This document shows positions 25,341 to 33,667 of a stretch of DNA of 64,000 nt, piece after piece. The notes beneath the pieces were generated by a model that searched no databases, was not told where the DNA came from, and saw nothing but the letters and a program-made list of their open reading frames with translations. The stretch lies in contig NZ_JAJEJV010000004.1 in NCBI RefSeq assembly GCF_021390675.1, positions 1,798,001-1,862,000 of the forward strand, read 5' to 3'. A program made the translations under genes and the position numbers. The stretch is from Dyella sp. 2HG41-7 (GTDB lineage Bacteria > Pseudomonadota > Gammaproteobacteria > Xanthomonadales > Rhodanobacteraceae). Each line of letters opens with the position of its first letter. The first letter of the stretch is position 1.

Positions 25341-25419
25341 GGAGCGGGCCGACCGGCACTTGCCGAACACATTTAGTTCGCGATGATGTCATCACCGCCC
25401 ACCGCTGGAGTAGGTACGC

Positions 25420-26094
25420 ATGGCAACGACCCGCAAGTCTGCCGCGAAGAAATCCGCGGCTCGCAAGGCATCCAAACGCGCAAGCTCGACTAAAAAGAAG
25501 CCGGCAGGCAAATCGAAGCCGGTAGCAAAAAAAGCCGCTAAAAAGGCGGTTTCCACCAAGAAAGCGGTGAAGAAGGCCGCACCCAAGGCCGCGCCGAAAG
25601 CGGCCGCAAAGAAGGCGAAGGCCGCAGGCGCCGCCAAGAAAGCGGTAAAGAAGACGGTTGCACGCAAACCTGCGGCGAAACCCGCAGCAAAGAAGAGCTC
25701 GGCGGTTGGCAAGACATCCGCGGCGAAGACCAGCAAGGTCAAAAAGCCGGCTGCCCCGGCGGCAGCCAAGCCGTCTCCGTCCGCCAAGGCGAAGCCGTCG
25801 GTCGCCAAACCCAGCAAGCCCAAGGCGCCGAAGAAGGTTTCCCAACCGGTGGTGCCCACAATTCCTCCCTCTGAGGCGCCCCATATCAGCGCCGAGGAAG
25901 CGGTGGCACATATTCAAGCGTTGCTGCAGGAAAAACAGGAACGCAATAAACGCGGACCCACCTGGCCTGGCGCCGGGTCAAGCCCGAGCGGCAATAACAA
26001 CGGCAATTCGCATGGTGGCGCGGCAACCGCAAACGCCCCGGCACATCACCTGACTCACGCGCGCGGCGATCAAACCAAGAACGGCAAAGGTTGA
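25420..26094 (+). CDS. Histone-H1-like Lys/Ala/Pro-rich DNA-binding protein
   Basis: The 224-residue product is nearly all Lys, Ala, Pro and Ser for its first 145 residues, with many (K/A)KKA and KPA units like eukaryotic H1 tails, AlgP or Bordetella BpH1. The C-terminal part differs: a short helix (SAEEAVAHIQALLQEKQER) and an Asn/Gly/His-rich end. It is expected to bind DNA or RNA non-specifically and compact the nucleoid; no specific target is implied. The tract is encoded by repetitive AAG/GCC-rich DNA, which is prone to length change. A strong terminator follows. Confidence 0.88.
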   Translation: MATTRKSAAKKSAARKASKRASSTKKKPAGKSKPVAKKAAKKAVSTKKAVKKAAPKAAPKAAAKKAKAAGAAKKAVKKTVARKPAAKPAAKKSSAVGKTSAAKTSKVKKPAAPAAAKPSPSAKAKPSVAKPSKPKAPKKVSQPVVPTIPPSEAPHISAEEAVAHIQALLQEKQERNKRGPTWPGAGSSPSGNNNGNSHGGAATANAPAHHLTHARGDQTKNGKG

Positions 26095-26123
26095 TCGCGC
26101 GTTCGTAACGGTTTACTAAATTC

Positions 26124-26166
26124 ACAAGGCCAGCTTGCGCTTAAACGCAGCTGGCCTTGTCTTTTT
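26124..26166 (+). terminator. Rho-independent terminator of H1-like gene
   Basis: ACAAGGCCAGCT (26124-26135) pairs with AGCTGGCCTTGT (26149-26160), followed by CTTTTT. Confidence 0.9.
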
Positions 26167-26231
26167 CCGCTCAGGGCGCATTTATCGGAACAGGATTAAC
26201 GTAAACCCGTAGATCGCATGGAGTCCCCGCC

Positions 26232-26591
26232 ATGAATATCTCCGTTAAACGTGTGCTCGCTGGCGTCGCGCTGGTCGGTACGATCGGCTTGTTATCCGGC
26301 TGCTATATCGCGCCGGATTACGGCTACGTGCGCGCCAATGGCTACGCAGGCGATGCCTATTACGGAACCGCGCCCGCCGTCGTATACGGTGGTTACTATC
26401 CTTACGGTTATCCCTATGGTTACTGGGGCGGCGGCTATTACGGCTGTTGCTATGGTGGCTACTACGGTCGCGGTCGCTATTGGGGGCACGGTGGCGGACA
26501 CGACTGGCATGGTGGCGGCTACCATGGCGGTGGCTATAGCCATTCGGCAGGCCGTGGAAGCTATTCCGGTGGTCACTACAACGGACATTGA
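26232..26591 (+). CDS. Gly/Tyr/His-rich lipoprotein
   Basis: This 119-residue product has a lipoprotein signal with lipobox LLSGC and lipidated Cys24. After it the protein is low-complexity: Tyr-Gly repeats (GGYYPYGYPYGYWGGGYYG) and then His-Gly repeats that could bind metal. I know no function. GGAG lies just before the ATG. It is followed after 21 bp by another lipoprotein gene, so the two are probably co-transcribed. Confidence 0.82.
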   Translation: MNISVKRVLAGVALVGTIGLLSGCYIAPDYGYVRANGYAGDAYYGTAPAVVYGGYYPYGYPYGYWGGGYYGCCYGGYYGRGRYWGHGGGHDWHGGGYHGGGYSHSAGRGSYSGGHYNGH

Positions 26592-26612
26592 TACATCCGT
26601 CAGAATGCGGGG

Positions 26613-27686
26613 ATGTACCGTCCTCGCATTCACCTATTTTTCCGTCGGCTAATTTTCTGCATTGTGCTCGTCACCGTGCTCAATGCCTGCGCGCACCTCG
26701 GTTACTACGCACACGTTACGCATGGCGAGGGCGCGCTGCTATGGCAGCGACGTTCCGTGCATAAAGTCATCGCCGACCCTTCGACAGATCCAAAACTCGC
26801 TTCGCGGCTGCAGCTTTCTCAGCAGGCGCGGCAGTTTGCGTCGGATCGGCTCGATTTGCCGCGCAATCGCAGTTATACCTACTTCGTCCAGCTGCAGCGC
26901 CCTTACGTGGTGTGGAATGTTTTCACCACGAAGCGTTTTTCCGTGGATGCGGTGTTGCAATGTTTTCCATTCGCCGGTTGCGTGGCCTATCGCGGTTGGT
27001 TTGACGAGAAAAAGGCGAAGAAAAACGCGGAGCAACTGCGCGCGCAAGGCAACGATGTCTACGTCGGCGGCGTTTCCGCGTATTCCACGCTAGGTTGGTT
27101 CTCCGATCCCATTCTCAGCAGCATGATGCGTTGGGACGACGATGAATTGGCGGGCACTATTTTTCACGAACTTGCTCACCAGAAGATTTATGTGAAAGAC
27201 GACTCGGCGTTCAATGAGAGCTATGCCACGTTTGTGGAAGAAGAAGGCCTTCGCCAGTGGCATCGCTCGCGTAACGAACCGGTTGGCGACGATCGCGACC
27301 AAGTGATGTCCGACGAATTTACGCGTCTGGTGCTCGATCTTCGTGAACGTTTGAAAAAGCTTTACGCCAGCGGCGCGGACGAGCAGTCCATGGCGGCCGG
27401 CAAGCAGCGCGAGATCGAAGGCTTCCGCGCACGCTATGCCGCGTGGCGCGATAAAAACTGGCCCAACGATCACCGTTACGACAAATGGGTGGCGCAACCG
27501 ATCAACAACGCGACGTTGTTGCCGTTCGGCCTATACGATCAATGGGTGCCCGCCTTTGCGGCGATCTTCAAGCACGCCAACGGCCAATGGCCGGAATTCT
27601 TCGAGCGTGTGCGTGTGCTGGCGAAGAAACCGAAAGTCGAACGGGAACGCCAGCTGCACGATTTATTGACGAATGCAGCGGGCTAG
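26613..27686 (+). CDS. Putative zinc aminopeptidase lipoprotein
   Basis: The 357-residue protein matches the bacterial putative aminopeptidase family (PF10023 type). It has an N-terminal membrane/lipoprotein segment with VLNAC (Cys26). The zinc motif HELAH is at 185-189, with downstream FNESYATFVEEEG (about 198-210) supplying the third ligand Glu, and PINNATLLPFGLYDQWVPAF near the C-terminus. It is likely a periplasmic, membrane-anchored metallopeptidase; its substrate is unknown. It follows the Gly/Tyr-rich lipoprotein gene and converges on the cytochrome gene. Confidence 0.87.
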   Translation: MYRPRIHLFFRRLIFCIVLVTVLNACAHLGYYAHVTHGEGALLWQRRSVHKVIADPSTDPKLASRLQLSQQARQFASDRLDLPRNRSYTYFVQLQRPYVVWNVFTTKRFSVDAVLQCFPFAGCVAYRGWFDEKKAKKNAEQLRAQGNDVYVGGVSAYSTLGWFSDPILSSMMRWDDDELAGTIFHELAHQKIYVKDDSAFNESYATFVEEEGLRQWHRSRNEPVGDDRDQVMSDEFTRLVLDLRERLKKLYASGADEQSMAAGKQREIEGFRARYAAWRDKNWPNDHRYDKWVAQPINNATLLPFGLYDQWVPAFAAIFKHANGQWPEFFERVRVLAKKPKVERERQLHDLLTNAAG

Positions 27687-27694
27687 TCGCAGCG

Positions 27695-28513
27695 CTACGG
27701 CCGTACTTTGTGCTTGGCCATATATTGCAGATAAGCCAACACCGCATCGAGATCTGTATCCGATAGTGACGCCTGCGTGGGAAATCCCGTCATTTTGCCT
27801 TGCGGCCAACGCCGCAGCGATTGTGGATTGCGAATGAAGGCGCGCAGCATGGCCGTACTCAGGTATTCCGTGGGGCTATACGGAATATTGAGGTCCGGCC
27901 CCATGCGCGCATCACCTTGGCCGTTGAGCGTGTGGCAGGCAAAGCACGTGCGCTGAAATACGGCGTAGCCGTGACGAACTGGGCTATTCGCCGGCACCGA
28001 TGCGTCGGGTACCGTGGCGGGGAAGCGCGTAGCCGTGTCATGCGTGCGTTCGATGCGCGCGAGCTGATACGGCCATTGCTCACCGCCAATGTGTGCGGCG
28101 GCAGGATTGAGCCACACCACATAGAAAGGCCCTGCATCGCCCTTACCATGCGGAAGCGGCGGCCATGGCTGCTTTGGATCTTCCACGGCGAGCCAGGCTT
28201 GTGCGCCTGCTTGATTGAGTAAGGCGGCGGCATCGATATCGACAGAGAAGCCGTCGTTCGCGACGAACTTCAAGCGATCGCCGGGCGCCAAACCCGGCAG
28301 TAGGGCGCGCAACGGCACGGCGCGGTAGTCCATCGTTCGGCCGAACGCGACGTCGTCAGGGATGTTCACGGATTTGATGTCTGCACGCGCCAGCAGCTGC
28401 GTCGTTGTCCAGACGCGTACGCCACGACCCGTATCGATGCGAAGGTCGGCTGCATGCAGCGGCAGGATGAAGCACAGGGCAAAAAGAGCGAGACAGCGAC
28501 GCATCACATCCAT
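27695..28513 (-). CDS. Periplasmic cytochrome c with extra N-terminal domain
   Basis: This 272-residue product has a signal peptide (about 1-21), then a domain of about 150 residues and a C-terminal class I cytochrome c domain. The haem site is CFACH (190-194) and the probable axial Met is in GKMTGFPT near 242. The first domain (VWTTTQLLARADIKSVNIPD... LKFVANDGFSVDI) looks like a molybdopterin-oxidoreductase-type beta fold without an obvious Mo-binding Cys. The role is presumably periplasmic electron transfer. GGAG precedes the ATG at 28513 at 8 bases. Confidence 0.82.
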   Translation of the reverse strand: MDVMRRCLALFALCFILPLHAADLRIDTGRGVRVWTTTQLLARADIKSVNIPDDVAFGRTMDYRAVPLRALLPGLAPGDRLKFVANDGFSVDIDAAALLNQAGAQAWLAVEDPKQPWPPLPHGKGDAGPFYVVWLNPAAAHIGGEQWPYQLARIERTHDTATRFPATVPDASVPANSPVRHGYAVFQRTCFACHTLNGQGDARMGPDLNIPYSPTEYLSTAMLRAFIRNPQSLRRWPQGKMTGFPTQASLSDTDLDAVLAYLQYMAKHKVRP

Positions 28514-28639
28514 TCAATCCACTCCTGTCCTTGTGCTGACAAGTACTTAGCAATCGATGCAAATGAAACCATGCGGTGTTGAGGTTGTTAGCTATCGGAA
28601 AGCTGAACCGATTCGATCGTCGCCTTGAACTTCATCCGC

Positions 28640-28790
28640 ACCAACCACACTAATCCTTCGTATCGCCGTGAGGCGACGACCGGATGCCGCAACACATCGT
28701 GGCATCTAGGGGTCGGTTCCTAGTTTACCCTCCCCCCGGAACGCGACCTAACAAGCCCCGGCAGTTATTCCCCTGGCTGCCGGGGTTTTA
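28640..28790 (+). ncRNA. Candidate small RNA with C-rich loop
   Basis: In the gap between divergent genes, several hairpins follow one another on the plus strand: TCGCC-GTGA-GGCGA (28663-28676), GATGCC/GGCATC (28683-28706) and CTAGG/CCTAG (28706-28723). Then comes an unpaired C-rich run CCCTCCCCCC (28728-28737) and a strong terminator CCCCGGCAG/CTGCCGGGG with TTTT (28756-28789). No protein gene on this strand precedes the terminator, so an independent transcript is implied. C-rich loops in bacterial small RNAs often bind Shine-Dalgarno sequences. The 5' end and promoter are not clear. Confidence 0.55.
28755..28790 (+). terminator. Terminator of candidate small RNA
   Basis: CCCCGGCAG (28756-28764) and CTGCCGGGG (28777-28785) are followed by TTTTATCTTTT. 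The orientation is plus, yet the only upstream gene is on the minus strand. Confidence 0.85.
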
Positions 28791-28859
28791 TCTTTTCAGC
28801 GCACAGCGCTCACTTTTCAGAACGGCGACTTCGGCGGGATAATGTCGCACGTTGCGCTA

Positions 28860-29126
28860 GGGATGCTCTGATCCATTCTACGTAGGCGGCATGATGCCCA
28901 GAGGGCGCGCAGGGTGTGTTGCGTGGCGCAGGGCAGACTGGCCGTCTGTTCAAGCCATGCGGCGCAGCCTGCGCGCCCTCTGGACATCACCCTTCGGGCC
29001 GGCTTGTCCGTTTGTATGCCTTCGGCCCATCGTCTCGACAGACAGCCAGTCTGCCTTCGCCGATGGTCCTGTGGCCTGCAAACGGACAAGCCGGTGACGC
29101 CTGCGTAGAATGGATCAGAGCATCCC
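28860..29126 (+). repeat. Large nested-palindrome element, copy C
   Basis: This 267-bp copy has the same orientation as copy A and is its closest relative. The 28-bp terminal arms (28860-28887, 29099-29126) match at 27 positions. Relative to copy A they carry substitutions that occur on both arms (for example GATCCATTC/GAATGGATC in place of GACCAATTC/GAATTGGTC). The arm 1 tip is CAGAC-TGGCC-GTCTG (28934-28948). It ends 40 bp before the pncB start codon. Confidence 0.92.
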
Positions 29127-29166
29127 CAGTGCGCGATGTTCCTTATCCCTTCGACATGGACACTCC

Positions 29167-30366
29167 ATGATCGTCAGCTCATTGCTCGATACCGATCTCT
29201 ACAAATTTTCCATGATGCAAGTCGTACTGCATCAGTACCCAGCCGCGCACGTGGAATATCGCTTCAAGTGCCGAAACTCCGGCGTCGATCTGGTTCCGTA
29301 TATCGATGAAATTCGCGACGAATTGCACGCGCTTTGCAGCTTGCGGTTCACCGAGCAGGAACTGGATTACCTGCGCAGCTGGCGCTTTATCAAAAGCGAT
29401 TTCATCGACTTTCTCGGCCTGTTTCAGCTCAACGCCAAGTACGTGGAGATCGCGCCGTCGACGTTGAACAACGGCGAGATCGAGATACGCATTTGCGGTC
29501 CGTGGTTGCACACCATTTTGTTCGAAGTGCCGTTGTTGGCGATCGTCAACGAAGTGTATTTCCGCAACACGCATCCTGGTTTGGATCTGGCCGAAGGCCG
29601 TCGCCGACTCAAGGATAAGATCGCGTTGTTGCGCGATACGCCCGGTTACACGGAATGTCGAATTGCCGATTACGGCACGCGTCGCCGCTTTTCCCGCGAG
29701 TGGCACCGCGAAGTGGCCGCAACGCTTCACGACGGATTGGGTGCTCAGCTCGCCGGCACCAGCAATGTCTGGCTGGCGTGGCAACTGGGACTGCGTCCGC
29801 TCGGTACCTTGGCGCACGAATATCTGCAGGCGCATCAAGCCTTAGGTCCGCGCCTGCGCGATTCGCAGGTGGCAGCGTTGGAAGCCTGGGCGAAGGAGTA
29901 TCGCGGCGACCTCGGCATCGCGCTTTCCGACGTCTACGGCTTGACCGCATTCCTGCGCGATTTCGATATGTATTTCTGCAAACTGTTCGACGGCACGCGG
30001 CACGATTCGGGCGATCCCTTCGCCTGGGGCGAGCGCGTGCTGGCGCATTACCAGGCCAATCGCGTTGATCCGCGCAGCAAGGTTCTGGTTTTCAGCGACA
30101 GCCTGGACATTCCCAAGGTGATGAAGCTATTTCATCACTTTCATGGTCGCTGCCAGTTGGCGTTCGGTGTCGGCACCAATCTCACCAACGATGTGGGTCC
30201 CGCGCCGCTCAATATCGTTATCAAGATGATTCGCTGCAATGGGCAGCCCGTTGCGAAACTCAGCGATTCGCCCGGGAAAAACATGTGCGAGGACGGGGCG
30301 TATATCGCTTATCTGCGACAGGTGTTCGATATTCCCGTGTTGGTCGAAGAGGAGTCCGTCGCTTAA
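29167..30366 (+). CDS. pncB: Nicotinate phosphoribosyltransferase
   Basis: This 399-residue enzyme makes nicotinate mononucleotide from nicotinate and PRPP in NAD salvage. Family marks are [15 protein letters not shown] at the start, [20 protein letters not shown] (the catalytic-region His and Arg), [25 protein letters not shown] and [10 protein letters not shown]. The length is typical. The ATG at 29167 is used; the longer frame reads from repeat C. Notably, pncC for NAD-cycle salvage is also in the window (62949). A bidirectional terminator follows. Confidence 0.95.
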   Translation: MIVSSLLDTDLYKFSMMQVVLHQYPAAHVEYRFKCRNSGVDLVPYIDEIRDELHALCSLRFTEQELDYLRSWRFIKSDFIDFLGLFQLNAKYVEIAPSTLNNGEIEIRICGPWLHTILFEVPLLAIVNEVYFRNTHPGLDLAEGRRRLKDKIALLRDTPGYTECRIADYGTRRRFSREWHREVAATLHDGLGAQLAGTSNVWLAWQLGLRPLGTLAHEYLQAHQALGPRLRDSQVAALEAWAKEYRGDLGIALSDVYGLTAFLRDFDMYFCKLFDGTRHDSGDPFAWGERVLAHYQANRVDPRSKVLVFSDSLDIPKVMKLFHHFHGRCQLAFGVGTNLTNDVGPAPLNIVIKMIRCNGQPVAKLSDSPGKNMCEDGAYIAYLRQVFDIPVLVEEESVA

Positions 30367-30401
30367 TGGCGGGTTGAAGCGAGACATTTTTCTAGGCATT
30401 A

Positions 30402-30432
30402 AAAAAGCCCGCATCAACGATGCGGGCTTTTT
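30402..30432. terminator. Bidirectional terminator between pncB and metQ
   Basis: AAAAAGCCCGCATC and GATGCGGGCTTTTT pair perfectly around AAC. It lies between convergent genes and has A/T tracts on both sides. Confidence 0.92.
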
Positions 30433-30448
30433 CGTACACAGGATTTGC

Positions 30449-31246
30449 TTAGAACGCGGGCAACACGGCCCCGTGGTACTTCTGTTCGATAAACGCTTTG
30501 ATCTCGGGACTGGTCAGCGCCTTGGCGAGTTTCTGCACGCGCGGATCATTCTGATTGTCCTCACGGCCCACCAGGTAATTCACATATGGTGAGTCTTTGC
30601 TCTCAAGCAGCAGCGCATCCTTGGTCGGATTGAGGCCGGCGGCCAGCGCGTAGTTGGTGTTGATCAACGCCAAATCCACCTCGTCCAGCGTGCGCGGCAA
30701 CATGGCGGCTTCCAACGGCTTGAAGACGAGGTTCTTCGGATTGACGGTTACGTCTTTCGGGGTCGCCAACTCGTTATTCGGGTCTTTCAACGTGATCACG
30801 CCGTTTCGCGCAAGCAACAGCAGGGCGCGCCCGCCGTTGGCCGGATCGTTCGGCAGGGTGACGGTGGCTCCGTTCGGAAGTTGGTCCATCGATTTGTACT
30901 TGTGCGAGTACGCACCGAACGGCTCGATGTGCACGCCGGTAATCGTCACCAGATGCGTGTTGTGTTCGCGATTGAACGTATCCAGATAAGGCTTGGTCTG
31001 GAAATAGTTCAAATCGATAGTTTTCTCCACCACCTGCGTATTGGGTTGCACGTAGTCGGCGAAAACCTTGATCTGAAGATCCACGCCTTCCTTCGCCAGA
31101 ATAGGCTTCACTTCCTTGAGAATTTCCGCATGCGGAACGGCAGTGGCGGCCACGGTAAGCGTCTGGCCGTCCGAGTTGCCGGGGCTCGATGACGAGCAGC
31201 CGGCCACGAGCAGGGTGGCGGCCAGAAAAACCATCAGCTTGTTCAT
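30449..31246 (-). CDS. metQ: Methionine ABC transporter substrate-binding lipoprotein
   Basis: The 265-residue product is a NlpA/MetQ-type binding protein for D- and L-methionine. It starts with a lipoprotein signal, lipobox VAGC and Cys17. The mature part shows TVAATAVPHAEILKEVKPIL, the ligand-region YFQTKPYLD and EPFGAYSHKY, and LALINTNYALAAGL. It is the third gene of a metN-metI-metQ unit. A TTG at 31258 is in frame but poorly spaced from its AGGA; the ATG at 31246 directly starts the signal. Confidence 0.93.
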   Translation of the reverse strand: MNKLMVFLAATLLVAGCSSSSPGNSDGQTLTVAATAVPHAEILKEVKPILAKEGVDLQIKVFADYVQPNTQVVEKTIDLNYFQTKPYLDTFNREHNTHLVTITGVHIEPFGAYSHKYKSMDQLPNGATVTLPNDPANGGRALLLLARNGVITLKDPNNELATPKDVTVNPKNLVFKPLEAAMLPRTLDEVDLALINTNYALAAGLNPTKDALLLESKDSPYVNYLVGREDNQNDPRVQKLAKALTSPEIKAFIEQKYHGAVLPAF

Positions 31247-31340
31247 GGGGGAGGGCAATCCTGATGCGGTGCACCAGAATAGCCGTCCATACGGCCGGAT
31301 GCAAAGAAGCCGGACTTATCCGATGGTTCGTTCGAGCCAA

Positions 31341-32033
31341 TCAGCGGCGGCTGTAGTGCGCCACGATGCGGTCGCCCAGCATCTGCAGCAGTTGCACCAG
31401 CACGATCAGCAGCAGCACCGTGACGACCATGTAGTCGGATTTGTAACTGAGATAGCCGTAACGATAAGCCAGATCGCCCAGTCCGCCCGCGCCAATGGCG
31501 CCGCCCATCGCTGTGTAGCCAACCAGGGCGATGGCGGTCACCGTGATACCGGCCCATAGGCTGGCGCGCGCTTCGGGCAGCAGCACATGGCGGACGATCT
31601 GCCATGTGCTGGCGCCCATCGCCTGCGACGCTTCGATAACACCTTGCTCCACCTCTCGCAGCGCCGTTTCCACCAGCCGCGCGAAGAAGGGGGCCGCGCC
31701 GATAACGAGCGGCGGAATGGCGCCGCGAATACCGAGCTTGGTTCCTACAAGCACGTACGTGAGCGGCATCAATACGATCATCAGGATGATGAAAGGAATC
31801 GAGCGCAATACGTTGACCACCAGCGACAGCACGCCATAAAGCTTGGGCGTGGCATGCAGCTGACCCTTACCCGTAAGGAACAGCAGCACGCCCAGCGGCA
31901 AACCGATGATCACCGTAAGCAACAGCGAGCCGCCCAGCATCAGCAGCGTGTCGATGCACGCACGCCCCATTTCGCCCCAATCGTCGATATTGGGGAACAA
32001 GGTCTGCAGCAGCGGTTGGTGCGTGGCCATCAT
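31341..32033 (-). CDS. metI: Methionine ABC transporter permease
   Basis: This 230-residue inner-membrane protein has five to six membrane segments. The EAA loop [20 protein letters not shown], which contacts the ATPase, and the typical [23 protein letters not shown] are both present. It overlaps metN by 4 bp, with a ribosome binding site inside metN. With MetN and MetQ it forms the methionine importer. Confidence 0.95.
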   Translation of the reverse strand: MMATHQPLLQTLFPNIDDWGEMGRACIDTLLMLGGSLLLTVIIGLPLGVLLFLTGKGQLHATPKLYGVLSLVVNVLRSIPFIILMIVLMPLTYVLVGTKLGIRGAIPPLVIGAAPFFARLVETALREVEQGVIEASQAMGASTWQIVRHVLLPEARASLWAGITVTAIALVGYTAMGGAIGAGGLGDLAYRYGYLSYKSDYMVVTVLLLIVLVQLLQMLGDRIVAHYSRR

Positions 32034-33040
32034 CGTGCAAGCTCCTCGACTTCGATGCCGGCGTCGCGCAAGGCATGCAGCGCGGCATCCACATTAGCGC
32101 CCTGCATGGCGAGCGTCAGCTGGCCGTAGGGAAGGTCTTTGATGCGGTCGATGCGACCGGCAAGAATATTGAAATCCACGCCCGTTTCGCGCGTAACGCG
32201 ACCGAGCGTCGGCGACCACGTGGCTTCGCCGCGAAACGACAAACGCAAAATGCGCCCGGGAACGTTTTGATACGGCACGCGTTCGCCGGCCGCTTCCTCC
32301 GGCAGCGCTTCTTCGACGAAGCGACGCGTGGTGGCATGTTCGGGATGCAGAAACACATCGGCCACGGTGCCGTGTTCCACGATACGCCCCGAATCGAGCA
32401 CGGCCACGCGATCGCACACGCGCCGCACGACGTCCATCTCGTGCGTGATCAGCACGATGGTCAGTTTCAACTCGCGATTGATTTCGGCGAGCAACTCCAG
32501 CACGGATGCGGTGGTTTGCGGATCGAGCGCGCTGGTGGCCTCATCGCACAACAAGATGGAAGGTCGGTTCGCCAACGCGCGCGCAATGCCCACGCGTTGT
32601 TTCTGGCCGCCGGAAAGCTGCGAGGGGTATTTGTCTGCGTGCGCGATCAACCCGACGCGTTGCAGCAGCTCATCGACGCGCGCGCGAATCGCCTTGTCGT
32701 CGTTATGGCCGGCCAGTCGCATCGGAAATGCGATGTTCTCCGCGACCGTTTGCGAAGACAGCAGATTGAAGTGCTGAAAGATCATGCCGATGCGTTGCCG
32801 CGCCGCGCGCAATTCGGCTTCGGGCAGGGCAGTCATATCCGTATCGCCGATCAGAATCCGGCCGCCACTGGGGCGCTCCAGCAGATTGATCAGGCGTATT
32901 AGCGTAGATTTGCCGGCGCCGGAGTGGCCGATAATGCCAAACACCTCGCCATCCGCAATCTCCAGGCCGAATGGCTCCAGGGCCGGAATATCCTTGCCGC
33001 CGACGCGGTAGGACTTGTGGACATCGATAAAGCGGATCAC
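32030..33040 (-). CDS. metN: Methionine ABC transporter ATP-binding protein
   Basis: This 336-residue ATPase carries Walker [10 protein letters not shown] (about 38-46), the signature LSGGQKQR, Walker [14 protein letters not shown] and the H-loop ITHEMD. The C-terminal 90 residues form the NIL regulatory domain, which in E. coli MetN binds methionine and causes trans-inhibition. It is the first gene of the metNIQ operon, starting 96 bp from the divergent glutathione peroxidase gene. That gap is too small for a SAM riboswitch and I see none. Confidence 0.95.
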   Translation of the reverse strand: MIRFIDVHKSYRVGGKDIPALEPFGLEIADGEVFGIIGHSGAGKSTLIRLINLLERPSGGRILIGDTDMTALPEAELRAARQRIGMIFQHFNLLSSQTVAENIAFPMRLAGHNDDKAIRARVDELLQRVGLIAHADKYPSQLSGGQKQRVGIARALANRPSILLCDEATSALDPQTTASVLELLAEINRELKLTIVLITHEMDVVRRVCDRVAVLDSGRIVEHGTVADVFLHPEHATTRRFVEEALPEEAAGERVPYQNVPGRILRLSFRGEATWSPTLGRVTRETGVDFNILAGRIDRIKDLPYGQLTLAMQGANVDAALHALRDAGIEVEELAR

Positions 33041-33136
33041 GACGAACCCTGGCTGATGGTCGAAACCGGCATTCTAAGTCACAACGTCGATGGCCGTCTG
33101 AAGTAGACTGCCATATCGATATAACGGAGCGACGAC

Positions 33137-33613
33137 ATGACCACGGCCTACGACTTTAGCGCACGCGATATTGACGGCACCGAGCGTTCGCTCGGGGAAT
33201 GGCGCGGCAAGCAAATGTTGATCGTCAATGTGGCTTCCAAATGCGGCTTCACGCCGCAATACAAAGGTTTGGAAGAACTGTGGCGCACGCACCGCGACCA
33301 AGGTTTGATCGTGCTTGGCTTCCCGTGTGATCAATTCGGTCATCAGGAGCCGGGTGACGAGGCGGAGATCAAGCAGTTCTGTTCCACCTCTTACGACGTA
33401 ACGTTTCCGATGTTCGCCAAAATCGAGGTGAATGGCGACGGCACGCATCCGCTTTACCAATGGATGAAAAAGCAGGCCAAAGGTCTGCTGGGAAGCGAGT
33501 CGATCAAATGGAATTTCACCAAGTTCCTGATCGATGCGCAAGGCAATGTCGTGAAGCGTTATGCGCCGAACGACACGCCGGAGAAAATCGGGAAGGATTT
33601 GGGCAAGCGATAA
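33137..33613 (+). CDS. Glutathione peroxidase family protein
   Basis: This 158-residue thiol peroxidase reduces hydroperoxides with glutathione or thioredoxin. The peroxidatic Cys36 is in NVASKCGFTPQY, Gln in GFPCDQFGHQEPG, and Trp-Asn in IKWNFTKFLID, completing the catalytic set. It uses Cys, not selenocysteine. The family name in other bacteria is BtuE, GpxA or BsaA. GGAG is 7 bases before the ATG. Confidence 0.93.
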   Translation: MTTAYDFSARDIDGTERSLGEWRGKQMLIVNVASKCGFTPQYKGLEELWRTHRDQGLIVLGFPCDQFGHQEPGDEAEIKQFCSTSYDVTFPMFAKIEVNGDGTHPLYQWMKKQAKGLLGSESIKWNFTKFLIDAQGNVVKRYAPNDTPEKIGKDLGKR

Positions 33614-33626
33614 GCCGCGCGTTCGA

Positions 33627-33656
33627 TCGTCATTCCGGGTTACGCCGGAATGACGA
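33627..33656. repeat. REP-like palindrome between convergent genes
   Basis: TCGTCATTCCGG (33627-33638) and CCGGAATGACGA (33645-33656) pair perfectly around GTTACG. This resembles the widespread extragenic palindromes of proteobacteria built on the TCATTCC/GGAATGA core. It may also act as a terminator for the peroxidase and dacB genes. Confidence 0.75.
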
Positions 33657-33667
33657 GGGCTCTGCCG

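Noticed and set aside
25273-25917. Long antisense frames opposite the histone-like gene
   Set aside because: They are Leu/Arg/Gly or Ala/Phe/Leu-rich mirrors of AAG/GCC codons and do not represent a membrane protein.
33041-33136. Possible SAM riboswitch or Met box in front of metN
   Set aside because: The gap is only 96 bp and shared with a divergent gene. I see neither a SAM-type junction nor tandem Met-box repeats.
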